A stretch of DNA of 64,000 nt from Fasciola hepatica (GCA_948099385.1 CANUEZ040000024.1:23552501-23616500), one strand, 5' to 3'. Counted from the stretch's first letter, positions 12,031 through 25,633 are shown. Notes: generated by a model not told the origin, from the letters alone. Made by a program: numbers and translations.

Positions 12031-12049
12031 ACCAGACCGTCATTTCTTT

Positions 12050-13412
12050 GGTGGCTGAAAACGTTATCACCTGACATTAGCCAATTCACTGGGATCACTT
12101 CAGCGGGCAGTTGGTCGTCTGGGATCGGGCGGGATAAGGTGTCAGGTATTTCGTTTTCTCGTCCGTTAACATGCTCGATTGTAAAGGTGAATTCTTGCAG
12201 GTGGTATGCCCACCGTGCCTACCTCCCTTTTGGATCTCGTGTTGTCATTAACCACGTCAATGGCTTGTGATCCATTTTGATGTAGAAGTTAGTAGCAATC
12301 AGATATGTTCTCCACTTTTCCAGTGCCCACACGATTGTTAAACATTCCTCTTCCGTGGTGGAGTATTTCCTTTAGGCACTTGTGAGCAGCCGGCTGGCGT
12401 ACTCGATCACCCCAGACGGTTGGGACAATAGTGCGCCAACTCTGACGTCACTGGCATCCACGGCTACGGTGAATTTCTCATGCGGCTTCGGTATTGTCAA
12501 ACAGCTTCGAGGGTCCGTCGCACTTTCCTTGGGTTTCCTGAACGCCTCCGTATCTGACGTCCACTCGAACTTCTTATCCTTCCTCAGTAGTTGAAACAGG
12601 ACACCAGCTTTCTAGGCAAAATTTGTCACAAACTTGGAGTCATAACCAACCAGGCCAAGGAAAGATCTCAGTTTGCGCTTTGATTTTGGCGACGGGAAGC
12701 TCCTAATTGTCTCCGCTTTCTCGGGTAGGGGTTGCAGTTTCCCTCCTCCAACAATATGTCCCAAACAAATGAGTTTGTCACGTGCCCTCTGGTGCTCCTT
12801 TGCACTCAATTTCAAACCCGCCGCTTTGATTCCCTCCAGGACTGCGCTTAGTCTGGACACATGCTCCTCAATCGTCCCTGAAAATACCACAACATCATCC
12901 CCATACACCACAAAACCGTCCAGGTTTTCCAGTGCCCGCAGAAGCAAACCCCTGAAAGTAGCCGGTGCGTAACACAACCCAAAAGGCATCCGTAGGAACT
13001 CATACCGCTTCCCATTGACACAGAACGCTGTTTTCCCTCTGTCGCTCGCGAGCACCGTCAGTTGCCAATAGCCCGACCTCAAGTCGATTAACGAAAACAC
13101 CACCGCGTCATGAAGCTGCTCAAATATCTCTTCGGTTGGTGGCATTGGGAACGCGTCCTTAATTGTGACACGGTCGAGTTCCCGGAAGTCAACACAAAAT
13201 CTATACGTCCCATTCGATTTTTGCGTTAACAACACTGGCGAGGAGTACGGGCCAGCTCTTTTCCTAATTATCCCCTTCGATAGAGTGTCTCGAAATTGCC
13301 TCTCTACTTCCGGTACGACTTCCCGCGGTATCCTCCGGTACACCGGTTTGCACACTGTACCCGGGACCAAGTTAATCCTGTTCTTACTAATCGCAAAATC
13401 GGTGTTCGTCAT
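12050..13412 (-). pseudogene. Reverse transcriptase and RNase H of element II
   Basis: RT is open from 13,412 to 12,612. It shows the fingers motif YRFCVDFRELDRVT, SLIDLRSGYWQL, the FLRMPFGLCYAPATF block and the catalytic YGDDVVVFS, followed by LGHIVGGGKLQPLPEK and RKLRSFLGLVGY. After a break, RNase H continues to about 12,050 with DASDVRVGALLSQ, YSTTEEECLTIVWAL, MDHKPLTWL and a DTLSRP tail. One stop lies between the two RNase H halves. The domains are those of a Ty3/gypsy pol that copies element RNA into DNA. Confidence 0.88.
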
Positions 13413-13564
13413 CTGGTGTCCGGACTAACTCCGCACGGGACTGGACAGCCTAGAACAGGAAGTTCTTGAACCACCAATGCGGTTCAGTCGGTCCCAGCGG
13501 GATTGCAACTAGATACCTTTCCCCCCAACTCGCAATCAGCGAGCTTTAAGATCGATTTTCGCTC

Positions 13565-14966
13565 CTACACGTTCTGACAAATCAACCCCAACAATTGCCT
13601 CAACAGCCCCTTCGACCAGTAACACTCATGCGTCACACGAATATCACCGATCTGAACCGCTAGCTGCTGCTTTCCCGCTACTCTCAGAGCCTCCGTTCCG
13701 ACCCCACGCACCTGCATTTCGCATGATCTCACCGAAATTCCCTCCACGCGAGGTGTCACAGATAGCCCAGCCCCTGTACCTACAACTGCAATTTTACGTT
13801 CGCCCCCGATTATGATCTCAACCACGGGCACCCCCTTCGGCTTGAATGTGAACAAAGAGAAGCAAGATGAGACGCATTTTTCTGGACAATATCGGGAAAA
13901 ATGCCCTACCTTGCCGTATACAAAACACCTCCTCCGTGCCCCATGCATCAATACTTCATTCTTGCGTTGTGTTTGTTGGTTGAGTTCCAGTTTTAACTGC
14001 GCGATTTCCTCGATCATCTTCTGCAACGTGGATTCCAGCTCCGATTGCTTTAATCGGGAAATTGTCACTTCGTCTAGGGCAGCACGAACAATCATGAACA
14101 GGCGTTCTGTATCATTCACGCCACACGCAATTGTCATTCGTAACCTGCCTTGGACATTCGAGGTCATGCTTTAAACGAAACGATCCCGAACATGGCGTGC
14201 TCTAGTTACTTGCTTCCGGCAGCCCGACCGATAGTTGGTGCAACAGGTACTGATAATGAACAACCGGGTCTTGGGTGCTGTCATAACGAGCCGTATTGAA
14301 TCTGTCCATCGCTTTCTGGCGATCACCTTCCTGTGTGAACTCCGTCACCAGCCCCGCAAGCACTTCCCGATAAGTAGGGCTTGTCCCTCCTCCCATCTTC
14401 AGATTATACACCACCTTGGCACATCCAGCCAGCAATTCCCCATGCGCCGCCAACAAAAGTGTGTCCCACTTTATTCCGTTGCATGCCGCTATCCTTTCGA
14501 AATCTGTGAACCACCCCGACCGCATCACCATCCGCGATCTGAGAAGGCCAAGGAAACTCCATTGCGTGAGTGTGGTCACGGCACCAATGTAACAAAGACC
14601 AGAACACACGGTAGGATACTTGTATTCCAACAGTCACACAAGTCAAGTCACGAAAGACACAACCGTTTATATAGGCCCTTTTCCAGACTGCGCGGCATCA
14701 ACATTGCTGTTTCGGCTGCTTGAGTGCTTCGGCTGCGTTCTGGCCAGTTGTCCGTGGCCGACAGCTTGCTTCTCTTGGGCGTCATTTCTATCCGGTTGGT
14801 CCGATTGTGTCAGTTGAGGGTTTGATCGGCAGCCCCTCACCTGGGCTATCTTGCTGAATGCCGGAGATCCCGCGGCTTCCCTTCTGGTAGTCCGTATGCC
14901 TCCTTTTGTCTGCTTCGGGGAGCCTCCGACATATTCGCCGTCTTTTCTTTTGTCTGTGGCCCTCAT
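13565..14966 (-). pseudogene. gag and protease region of element II
   Basis: Three minus-strand open segments cover the charged gag N-terminus (14,667-14,966), a capsid-like segment (14,202-14,630) and a segment with a coiled-coil-like helix, one zinc knuckle and protease (13,565-14,167). The knuckle is CFVYGKVGHFSRYC, in which the second cysteine of CX2C is replaced by tyrosine. The protease active site reads VGTGA where VDTGA is expected, so the catalytic aspartate is lost. Both changes mark the copy as inactive. Confidence 0.8.
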
Positions 14967-15025
14967 TTGGTTCGTTCGTTCGCCTTGATCTTCAAGTCGT
15001 TCCCTTGCCTCAGCATCCCCCGTTA

Positions 15026-15896
15026 CAGTATGACCGATGATTGATCAACCACCACACTGCATTCGATCAAAAGTCGAAGAATTCCGCTTTCCCTCACTGA
15101 TCATCACCACCAGTGCCCATCGAGAAGGACGTGGACGGGTATCATGCATTTAACACGATTACGGAGTAGGTGAGGAGAATCTAGGTGGAAAATGGTACCG
15201 GACTGCGAATTTGATGAAATATTCAGGCCTTGATGGGTAGTTGTGTTTCTAATTTCAAAAAGATAACCTGATTAATTTTGCTACCAAATTCACTCTCTCA
15301 GTACACAACAAGATCACTCGTTCGGAAAAAGTCACGCATTGATTTCATGACATGGAACAGAACAACACGAGGGCGCAAGAGCTATATCTCTGACGATTTG
15401 ATCAAATGTGTCTCTGAGATACACATGGACACACACAGGGTTTGTTGGAACAGGAAACCGTGATCAGTTTATTGTTTCTATTTTGCATTCTCATGGACAT
15501 TATCGGCATCAAACAGCATGTACTGGTGCCCCCAATCCAAGAATAGCGTCAAACTTTATTCGAAGTACAGTCACAAATTCGGTTGCTCGCTTTTTCCATC
15601 TCAATCAAGTTTGAGACTCACTGTAGATAGATAGATGTCAGATGGGGGTAGCACAGTTATTATTTTTGTTGCTATAACAATGCTATGATGGTCTTCGATC
15701 AGGCAACTGAAGAGACCAGGTTTCTGAATAAGTTTATCACTGGGACGATTTCTCTGCTTAGGTGGATGTGCATGCACGTTTCTTCATTGGAATTGTCGTT
15801 GACAATGGATTAAGGCTAAACTGTTGGTTTGCAATCTTTTTCTTTTTTCTGGATTTTTGACAATTGAGCAGATTGATCTTGTATGTGCGTTCGTGC

Positions 15897-15929
<33 letters not shown>

Positions 15930-16103
15930 CGTTTGCAGAAACTCGGAGCTCACGGTTTCTGATACAGCAGTATTCTTCAAGTAGAAGAGACTACCGGGGC
16001 GGGGGCTCTATTTTCCGTCTGATGATGTACAGTGACTTGGCGTGAACTGGTTGCACATCAAATTGTATCGTTCCAAAACGAGGACCTATCTACTACAGAA
16101 GTA

Positions 16104-16168
<65 letters not shown>

Positions 16169-18589
16169 GCATTTATTCATAGTCAAACAAGTCGGACAAC
16201 GTTTTAACCCAACAAAGCGAACATATTTCACCGAAATCCTGTAACTTCTGAAGAAAGAATCAGTGTGCGATGAAGTGAAGTGTTTATTTTAGCCAACCAA
16301 ATTGTAGCCCTGATTGGGAAAATACAGAAAAGGAGGAAGAGGTGAATAAACTATCCACGATCGTCCCTGTTTAAGGCTACAGCTGCTAGCACTATTGTTC
16401 TCAAACTGATCATGAAAGTTAGATGATTGAGGCTGACTAGATGTTTGGTACTTTGTACCACACAAATCTGATCACGATCTTCCTACTGAGACAGACAGTC
16501 AAACAAGACACGTTCACATGCGAAGTCAGAAGCCGTCGTCTATTGGAAATCAAACAATTTTTGGTGCACGAAGAACATTCCGGAGTTCACAAGCCTGTTC
16601 TTATTGGTTCGGGGGACACCGTGCATAGATTAGCGATAGACCAGCTATTGAGCCAAGTCAGCATGTGTGACTTGATGTGGTAGCTAAATAATGTTGAACG
16701 CACATCTACAGTCGGCAAAATAGCCTGAACACATCTGTTGTCAAGGTATTTATTCTGAAGATTCTCGTAGCTCGTCAACCGGCAGTCGACCATCTGGGGC
16801 TGCTGTATTGGACTATTTCTCCCTTCTACAGATAAGTGCGAATATCACGAAAACTTCGACAACTAGATTGGCGTGTTCACATAAGGTTGGATTATTGATC
16901 AAGTGACATCACACACAAAAACCCCGGAAAAACAAATTCCGTGTTCTCCGTCTAATGACCAGCACACACAAAGGAAGGTGGTTTCACTATTAGAAGTTTG
17001 TTTGGTTCCTCAGAACAGAATTATCAAAAAAAGACTGACGATACATGGATGACAAACTTAGAAAGTTTACGACTATTTACACAATATTTTGATTTCATCA
17101 GGTAGACCAGGGATGATGACACAATTGCACAAGAACTCGTGTTGTTACATAACAATTTGAACAATGACAACCCTGAATTATCACCGAGAATCCCCAAAAC
17201 CTGTTGTTGCACTAGCCCTCACGACATTTTTGCCATTCGAAGATAATGACGTAATTAATTCGATAGACAGATCATTGCGGCACCGACACCTCGTGATTAC
17301 AACACAGCAGCGTATAAATCACTGTTCCGGACGATGATGCTGGCCAGCCTCTCAGTAAAAGAACCTTTCACCATGTGCTAATTCTAACGTGATTTGCGAA
17401 CTCAAAGGTGGATGTGGCGCCGCCCTCCTCGTTGGCCAAGCTGAGCGGCGACTATGAAGTCGAATTTCGGGGAAAATTTCGAATGGGGTTCGACGTTATA
17501 TTGCACACTTACTGTCCACTCAGATAACCGAACCGCTTAAAACATGTTGATGACAATTCTAAAGGTTACTGTTCATTAACCGTAGCAATCACATTTGTAC
17601 CTCGGCGATTTGTCTGTCACTCCTCTATTCTGTCGTCAGGAACTGAGAGTAAACATGTAGGGAGCACTACTCGCTGAGTGGTCATGTTGGAGCACTGACT
17701 GTCCAGCGTCCCGAACAGTGTGTGGCGTCTCGGTTTAACCGTCTAGATGTAAAAGGTGATTAATCTCACCACACCGGATTTGTGTGTTCTGTCCATTGGC
17801 TCACCCAGCTGTCCGTACATCCCAGAAGACAATGTCGTAATTTTCATTCTCGATTCATTTTACTGTTCAGTGTGAACATGTATAACCACACTGTGATTAT
17901 GATCGTGATCAACCGTTGTACGTAAAGGTTGATCGCAGTCTGCATTCTTCGACCAGCGTGTCCAATAAATCCCTACTCTCCGTTCGGTAATAAGGCGACA
18001 GAAACCAGGATCCAAACTATGACAAATAGGGTGGGTTATGATAACTGACGACGCAGACAAAGGTATGTAATTTATCTTTTGCTTATTTCTTGTGGTTTAT
18101 CATTCTGTAATGGGCATCAGCAGCCAGACAGCGTAACTGCCTTAAAAATTGTAAGTGCTATGTTGTGGGATTAATATCTTATGGAATTCTCCACGGAGGT
18201 TTGTTCCCAAACTTACTATTTCTTGGACTGCACATGAAAGTGAACGAATGGTAAACCATCTAGGTATTCCATACCGGTGGTCTGAGGGTCTGCGTGACGC
18301 TGAAAATTAGGAAACTAAATTCGCAGTTCCAATCCATGCGGGCCGTATACTATTATTTTATCCGTTCACCCAAGACATTAAAAGCCGGACTGTCGGGATG
18401 GCATCTTGAGCTCCTAATAGAATTTGTGGTTCGCACGCCACCGGGGCGCATCACAGAGTCCGTATTTCGTTGAAGGCAATGTGAGGGTAGTGGCTGATGC
18501 GCAGCCAACACGCAGTCTGTCCCTCTTAGCAGACCAGCGCCATCGCAGTGAGTCATGACATGCACAAGCAGAGCCTGTCCAGTATTGAG
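15026..18589. other. Gene-free stretch with microsatellites
   Basis: (GT)n followed by (GC)n lies at about 15,896-15,930, and a 60-bp (TA)n tract at about 16,106-16,166. Apart from these I see no coding segment or known repeat. Confidence 0.45.
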
Positions 18590-18860
18590 ATCAAGGTTTA
18601 AGACAATGGGAGCACCAGCGGTAGGACAGTGGATCGATAGAATGAGAGATGAAACCTGTCAAGCGGTGTTTGGCCTCAACACCAACCAACTACAAGGCTC
18701 GGCAGTCTACACCAGTCGGATCAACGCGTACTGTGAAATGAATGGGTACAAAGAACATCACCTTACATAATTTCTGCGCTTTACCATGACAAAATGAGGT
18801 TTTTCACCGGTAAATAAGCACTCTTCCCAGCTAACGTGAGACAGCACAAAGCAAGCTGAT
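18590..18860 (+). repeat. Dispersed repeat, copy 1
   Basis: This block resembles 38,090-38,330 in the same orientation. Shared strings include a GATGAA-CCTGTCAA-CGGTGTTT series, a CAACACCA block and, toward the end, a (T)GAGACA(A/G)CA string. The two copies differ widely, so the family is old. The type of element was not recognised. Confidence 0.55.
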
Positions 18861-21800
18861 GCCCAGTTGGCTGAATTATCTACCCAATAGACGAGGCTGA
18901 CATGCCCAGAGATCTCAATGTTCTACTCGAAACCCGTGATTGCCATCAGTTTTTTCTCACTCGTTTATTTGTAACATCATCGATTTGACTGCGATACACT
19001 GAGGGGTACAATGAATATCTTTCTCAGCCGCTGGCATTGTATGTCTTTGTGTGTAACCATAATTGTTCCCACGTTGATCTGAGAAGAGTAGAATTGGTCG
19101 ATATTACCGATTTGAACTGGACAAGCTGTGAGATCACCGCACCGAATTTGATCGTTCAGGCCACTCAGATTAAGGAAGTCTATTCTCTAAGTGGTTCACA
19201 TGCATTTTATTTAGTCTCCAGAAGACTGTAGTCAATGAACTCTTACGGCAGCAGGACTGCACATTGAACTAAATGATCGCCGGTTCATGTAACAGCCTTA
19301 AAGTGAATTCCGAAAGCGGACTTATCGTTATTTGATCCAAGATTTCAAATAGCCCGTTTTCTGCTGCCATACTCCAGTTCACAAACGCGAACATCTAACC
19401 TGAGAATTCGGTGGTCTGGGGGCCTATCTTTTTAATTTTACTTGAAATAGTCTGACACCGTGAAAGCCGACTAGCGAGAAAACCGCCTCATTCGTGCCAG
19501 CCAGCTGCGTCCGTCCCATTTACCCGGACAGTCAAAGTAAAAATGACCTGTTTTATTCAATCCATGTGCCCGGCTGGTAGTGTACACAGGCGCCGGTCGA
19601 TGATCGCTTCAATGAACGTTTATCAGTTACGCGTGGCTCTGTAAAAGTGACGTAGCTATAAGAGATAGAAGACAGGACCACTTTGTTTACACAGCATCAG
19701 AGTAACTTTTCGGACTGTGATCTTTATTTGAGGGAGTATATTTGCTCAGATTTATCCTTTGCCGAACAGCTATGTTCCACAGTTTTCATCATTTTCTGTT
19801 CGACGCTTGGGTGTGAATGCAGTAGAAAGGATATACCCCATAGGTTCCAAGGCCCAAGGACACTCGGGGACCTGACCCGGAGACCTAGACAGGCAACCAT
19901 ACAAGGCGTGGTCGCGAGCTGTTTACCATCAATCGAGTTGTGCCGATTGTCACGTGTCAACAGAACGGTGTGATGCTGAATAACGTGTTCGTAAATTAAA
20001 GTGAAACAAAGATGGCACTGATCTATGGGCATCCATGACCTGCCAGAAGACTCCCTACTGAGCATGCACGTTCCAATTCCGACTAAACGATCCAGTCAGA
20101 ACCGTTGGTTGATCAGTGCGTGGATGTAAATCAACCGCATTCATAAAACCGAAGAGAGCGATAGAAGGATGCGGTGGCTTCGAAGGACAGGCAGCAGGCC
20201 AAATTAATGAACTTCAAGTAAACTATTCAATGAAGCTATACCGGATGGAAAATATATAGTTCGTGTCACTAGAATAAATAGCAGCCAGATAAAATCTTAG
20301 TTAGTTAGGAACGGTGCGAGCCAAAACTGAGTCCAAAGCTAACGAACAGCCGATGAGTCAATCTGACAGCGCAATAACGCGAAGCTTGATGAGCACAGGT
20401 GAGTTGAGTTGACGACATGCGTCCGCGGGCACAGATCGAAGGCAGCAGCAAGCTAGAACCAATCGAACAAAGGTTAGCAACCAGTGAAAGGGAACACACT
20501 GAATTTAAGGTCGTACAGTCATGCGTATGAAATGGTCAACACGAGTGAACGAACACACCATGGACCACAGAGCCAAGCGGGATGGTGGACAGACACGCAA
20601 ATACAGGACAACAAACTGAAGGACAGGACAAGCCTAAGGTACTAAATGAAATCACAGATGGATCAGAGAGACAAGCAGTCTAGAGTTGGAAAGCACAAGG
20701 TTGTAGATGCACGCGTGTGCGTGGCAGAGTAGCGAAACCCACCGTTGATGTTCGGGGAAGTCAACACTTCCGTCTGGCAAAACAGAGGCGTTGCAATATC
20801 ACATTTGGATAGGGAGACCTGCAGCTTTGTCGCTGTTATTACCTGGATACGCATGAGAAATGCGTACAACCCTTATTGTAACAAGTATATGAAAGTCTTG
20901 AACACATATCCGAGTGGAGCACTGTATAAAGTGCGTGTGGCCACTGCTATAGATGGCGGTCACGAAGTTGGATTTTCGGTTACAAGGAAATAATACACAG
21001 CGACACAGAGCTGACTTAAACCGAGGATGACTGAAATCAATTCTTCGAGCAAATGTGAATAAACGTTCATCCAAAAGCCATTTCATCTTCATATTGACAC
21101 TAATCATCTCTCTACAGATTTTAAAAATCATGTTATTCAAATATTCCGGGGTAAATAGGTACTGATCGATAGCACATATATTGAGCGATACTTTTGGGAA
21201 CATATTCTTAGTGCACCGCACACGACGGTAAATCACTAGTGTATGAATCGTCTTTAGATGCGTCTTTGTGTGTGTGTGTGTGCGCGCGCGAGTTTGTAAC
21301 TGCAATCGATTGATCTTTGAGCTGAGGCCATCGACTATGCTTACATAAACGACGGTTTCAGCCAACCCGTCGATTCGCAGTGTATGCTTCTCTTGAGACA
21401 CACGCACCAGGCGACTGGAGTTGTACCAGCGAGCTAGAGTGCAAGGGGAGGGCCAACAGCTTTAGGGGTGATATTCACGTTGACCTCACTCGTATAATCT
21501 ACCAAGGACAAACGGCACACAAGTATGCTGCAGGGCACCCACTCACATACGAACACAAACTCCAGAGCGACGACAATCAGAACCAATGAGTACAACCGTC
21601 AATACTTTAGTCAGCTGTTTTATGCAGGGTAAGTGAGAACAAAGTAGGCTGGCGGAACAATGCTAGACAGATGATCATCCATCCAACTGAATTCCTAATG
21701 ACACCTAAGAGTGAGGGGGAGACATCTCGATCCCTTGGGGGAATAGACGATCAGCCGCAACCACTCAGACTAAAGAACAAGAAAAATCAACGGCGGATCA

Positions 21801-24800
21801 ATTACGTCAATCTAAAAGAGTGCACCACGATCTCGAACAACACAGATACAAACAACCTAGTCCGTAGGAGCAAACCAGATCGGATGGTTCGGACGTCTTA
21901 TTCAGATAACACAGCGATTCCTATTGGGAAAGATCTTGGGGTTAATAAGTCAAATGGATAAGTTCAAACTAAAAACGAGCTTCGTCAATTTCAATGAGCC
22001 ATACACACGAAATGCTTGGATGATGCAATGTCGCACAGCTCCTGACGTGAAATACTCCCTTGAGAAGAAAACAATGAACAAGTAGACCCAGAACACTGTT
22101 ACATGCAAACAAGAAGCAAAACAGTAAACCTTTGTTAGGTGAGGAAAAATAACGACTGATACACGAGTCGCACTGCTAAGAACGCAACTCTAAGGTCGAT
22201 TTCAACAACACATTCTGAGCTTACTTCTTGAGATACTGACGTATCTACCTCCTCATAGTTTCTAGTAAATCACGGAAACTGGTCTTTTAGTCTATTTGTT
22301 TGTTATTGCATGCTCCTGCATGAGCTTAGGCGAAGCGATACACCGCATAGCCCTAAAGACCCACTGCCCTTTCAGGGGAGGTAACCGTCATCCTGAAACA
22401 GTCTACAAACACAACAGATCGGGCGTGATTACGAGCCGGACGAAAGTGAATAGCCGTCCACCACCAGTGGCCGGACTAGATAAATGGTTATATCACTTAA
22501 TTACCACCAGAATATGCGTCACATTCCAAATCCCACGGAGGTTCACACATGGGGCCAAGATAACGGTCGGCAGTCTCATCTGTTTCTTTGTTGAGCACCA
22601 AATTCCAACATTACCTTTGTTCTATCACTAACAGGTCTCCTTATTCCGTTCGCTACAAAACCGGACGTACATTTATCATCAGTATTGTAAAGTTTAATCA
22701 ACTAACAACAAACACAACTCGTGTTGACACTGACGCTTAACGTCCATAGACAAATTCCGTACAACAACTGAAAGGTGAACTGCCCAAGACAGATGACTGC
22801 TTCGAATTATGTGGTTCAAACAGATACCTTGTGAAGACAACAGGATGAATGAGAAGCACAGAAAGTGTTGACCAAAACCAGATCGTCACACTGATCAGAA
22901 TGAGGCGATCGCACCTAGAGGATTCTAGCTCAATCAATTCCATCAGCTGATCCAGTCATATCACTCGCTGACGAGGCGAAAAAAGTACATCACACGTGGC
23001 ATTATGCATATATATATATATATATATATATGTATTTATATATTTGTAAGGATTTGTATTTTGGATTGTGTTTGCATATGCATATATCACTTTGGTATTT
23101 CGTGATCGGGGAACTGGAGGTGGGGATGGGGGGAGGAGCATTCGGGGAAGAAAAGAAGCAATACAACAACCAATCAGACAGTAGAAAAAGTTGGAGCAGA
23201 AGAGCATCCCGGAAGAGGAGGGCTCGCAGCTGGACACGGAAATGTAAACAGGGGAGCCAAATAAACACATGGCAAACAATGGAAATAATGAACCAGGAGC
23301 ATGATAGGGGCTGTTCTTGACTGTGTGTCATTACCCAGATCCAAAGTATGACAAATAACGGTAAAACAAAGAAACATAGGATAGCGTGTGTGCTGTACGG
23401 CAATTCAACGGTACAAGGAAAATGTGTGGAACAGGGAGAAGGGGGGCATAGTCTGTTTCTATCATTTTAACCGGACAGAATCGGATTGGTCAAGTGGACA
23501 AAACATACAACGGTGCTGATGAACTGAAAGCGGAGTCCAGTGATACAGTGTAATAACTGAAGACAGAAAGAGCGGAAAAAGAGAACCGACCTAGTCAACG
23601 CAAAAAACGGACCATGGACGCGTTCCTGGAGGCTGACAGATGGGTACGACAAGAAAGTATACTCAGTGTTCAACCAATATGGGTTGTTCGAGAAGGAACG
23701 GTGATTATGCTAAATGGGGAAAATACAACGAAAAAACAAACAAGAATGACGACAAATAAGTGCGAAAAAGAGAAACGGGTGGGAGAAATGAAACTGGGAT
23801 TGTGCATTGTCTATTGTTCTCGTGGAACCGATTGTTGTACTCAAAGGAAGGTGAAACATTAATGAGCAACTAACGGTAACAAAGGGCTGGGAAAATACAA
23901 AGATGTTCGATCAAATAGGAAAGAACAACTGCACTGTCAGAGATACAGACGTGAAGACGCAATAGATAGTGGCTGATCACATTGAATCGAAGCGTCTCAA
24001 AGATGACGAACGATCATTAGAGACCGTGCGATGGGTAGAGAACAAACTAACAGGGACTGAGAGATGCAGCAACTGAGACATATGGAGGCAGAAGAGGACG
24101 TAGGAGACATGTATGTGGATAACGCAGTTTACCCGAAAAGGAAACGGCGTGTAAATGCTTAGATCCTGATCGTCATAAAGCATGACGGGTGAAGACATTA
24201 TCGAAAACCGAAGCAATAAAGGAAAGAAAAAAACGCTTTTTTGTCTATTCGTCCGGCTTGGTATCATCCAACTGGGCTGTTTGTTTGCAGCAATAAGAGT
24301 GCATCTAAATATACATAGAGAAAAGGAAAAAGCCTCAATGAAACATGCATGGCCAGAACAAAGAAAACGCAAATTACAAAAATGAAAATAACCAACCAGC
24401 CAGCCGAACAAAAAGAAGTCAGAACAAGGTTGCTTGGAGGTAGACAAACGGTATTGGTCTTGTGTGTGTGTGTGTGTGCATTCACGAAAGTGACAGTAAC
24501 CCGAGCCCGTCAACTGACTTGTGGCATTTTTGTGACGGACAAAAGTACAACTGGTTAAAGTATATCCGGTTGTGCGAGTGCGAATTTTGAGACCACAGCA
24601 GTGCATGATAGGCAGATGTAAAGACTCAATTGATAGACAAATGTACGGACAAGAAGACAAGGGGAAGAAAGTGCAATGGTGAAACCGACGAGCATTACGC
24701 TTACTAGGTATAAAATGCGTGCTGTTCGAGGTAGCCCCATCTGTGACTTTTGTTTTTTCCTGTACAGTCGACAACAAACTGGAGGGTGAACAGAGATTGA

Positions 24801-24844
24801 CAGGAAAACATAGAACAGGTTGAAAATTGGATTCCGGACGAACG
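18861..24844. other. Gene-poor stretch downstream of the zinc-finger gene
   Basis: Short (GT)n tracts occur near 21,262-21,282 and 24,462-24,478, and (TA)n near 23,008-23,032. The DNA from about 23.0 to 24.8 kb is purine-rich on the plus strand, which produces long but low-complexity open frames on both strands. I see no convincing exon. It presumably contains the 3' untranslated end of the minus-strand gene that stops at 24,845. Confidence 0.4.
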
Positions 24845-25471
24845 TCATGTCATGGTGTTACTACTAATATCCACCATTAGTTTGTCCGACAACGGCTCGG
24901 GTGATGATGACTGAGACCGTGATAAACGCCGCTTCTTTGACGGATTTGCGACCACCGATTTGGCGCGCGTACATAAAATGTTGTCTTCATCCGTATCATG
25001 CTCGGTGTTCACAGGGGTGGCAGCTGGTTTGAGTTGAACCAGTTGTAGTTTGCTAGGCTTACGACGACTGGAACCGCTCAGTGTGATTCGAGGAGCGGGA
25101 TTTGCACCGAATAAAGTGCTCTCCCCATTGCGTGCCGATGTGTCCGCCTCATGTGAACGACCGATTTCCCCGTTAGATAATGACCTGGTTGTTCGGGTGC
25201 TTCTAATGCTGTCATCTAAATCGTGACGAGCGATTTTACGTGGTCGCGGCTCATCCACAGACTTGTCTGCTAGAGCAGAGATAGAGTTCATTCCATCTTC
25301 CGAAAGCCCATCCTCCTCTTCCATTTCCTCTTCAAACAGACCAACAGCCTCTGGTGAATCGAGGTCATCGGAATGCTGATGCACATTCGGTCCTAGTTTA
25401 CCCTCACGCACCAAGGTTTTCAGGCTTGCCGCGACCACCGCCGGTTCTTGATCCACATCACGAATTCGAAC
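24845..25471 (-). CDS. Zinc-finger gene, last coding exon
   Basis: Terminal coding exon of the minus-strand gene. The acceptor is a long pyrimidine run ending TTTTCAG just before 25,471 and the reading frame enters in phase 0 (VRIRDVDQEPAVV). It runs 208 codons to a TGA at 24,847-24,845. The sequence has no zinc finger. It is a mixed-charge, low-complexity tail with acidic EEEMEEED, basic clusters such as RRKPSK and KKRR, and serine-rich ends. These look like nuclear localisation and disordered regulatory sequence. Function is inferred only from the fingers in the preceding exons. Confidence 0.75.
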   Translation of the reverse strand, partial: VRIRDVDQEPAVVAASLKTLVREGKLGPNVHQHSDDLDSPEAVGLFEEEMEEEDGLSEDGMNSISALADKSVDEPRPRKIARHDLDDSIRSTRTTRSLSNGEIGRSHEADTSARNGESTLFGANPAPRITLSGSSRRKPSKLQLVQLKPAATPVNTEHDTDEDNILCTRAKSVVANPSKKRRLSRSQSSSPEPLSDKLMVDISSNTMT

Positions 25472-25633
25472 CTGAAAAAAAAACGAAGAGATGTGAAGTA
25501 CATCCCACTCTACGTGAAACTTGTGGTCCTGAATGGTTACGAATTAACCTATTTTTATTGGCTGGATAATTAACCTCGAACAACTAGTTCACTTCGGTAT
25601 CATAAGCAGAAGCGTGGAAAAAAGTTTACTCAC
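25472..25633 (-). other. Intron of the zinc-finger gene
   Basis: A 162-bp intron with donor CCGA|GTGAGT (exon end 25,634) and acceptor TTTTTTCAG|G at 25,472. Phase 0. No other content seen. Confidence 0.75.

Larger units (their letters stand above)
11094..15025 (-). mobile_element. Second decayed Ty3/gypsy element (element II), minus strand
   Basis: The interior has gag, zinc knuckle, protease, RT, RNase H and integrase in gypsy order on the minus strand. Its sequences differ clearly from element I: the RT motif is YGDD rather than YQDD and gag is unrelated. I could not find LTRs. The left edge is taken from the end of the preceding gypsy fragment, and the right edge from the end of gag-like sequence near a TAACGGGGG string that resembles many gypsy LTR ends. 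Stops and frameshifts are present throughout, so this is a fossil copy. Confidence 0.85.

Noticed and set aside
11094..15100. LTRs flanking element II
   Set aside because: I compared the two edges by eye and found no direct repeat; only an LTR-like TAACGGGGG string at the right edge.
20799..21407. 202-codon minus-strand open segment
   Set aside because: It contains a GT/GC dinucleotide tract and has no domain, splice context or coding-like composition.
23977..24777. 266-codon minus-strand open segment
   Set aside because: It lies in purine-biased DNA, contains a dinucleotide tract, and is rich in residues expected from that bias; it follows the stop of the zinc-finger gene.
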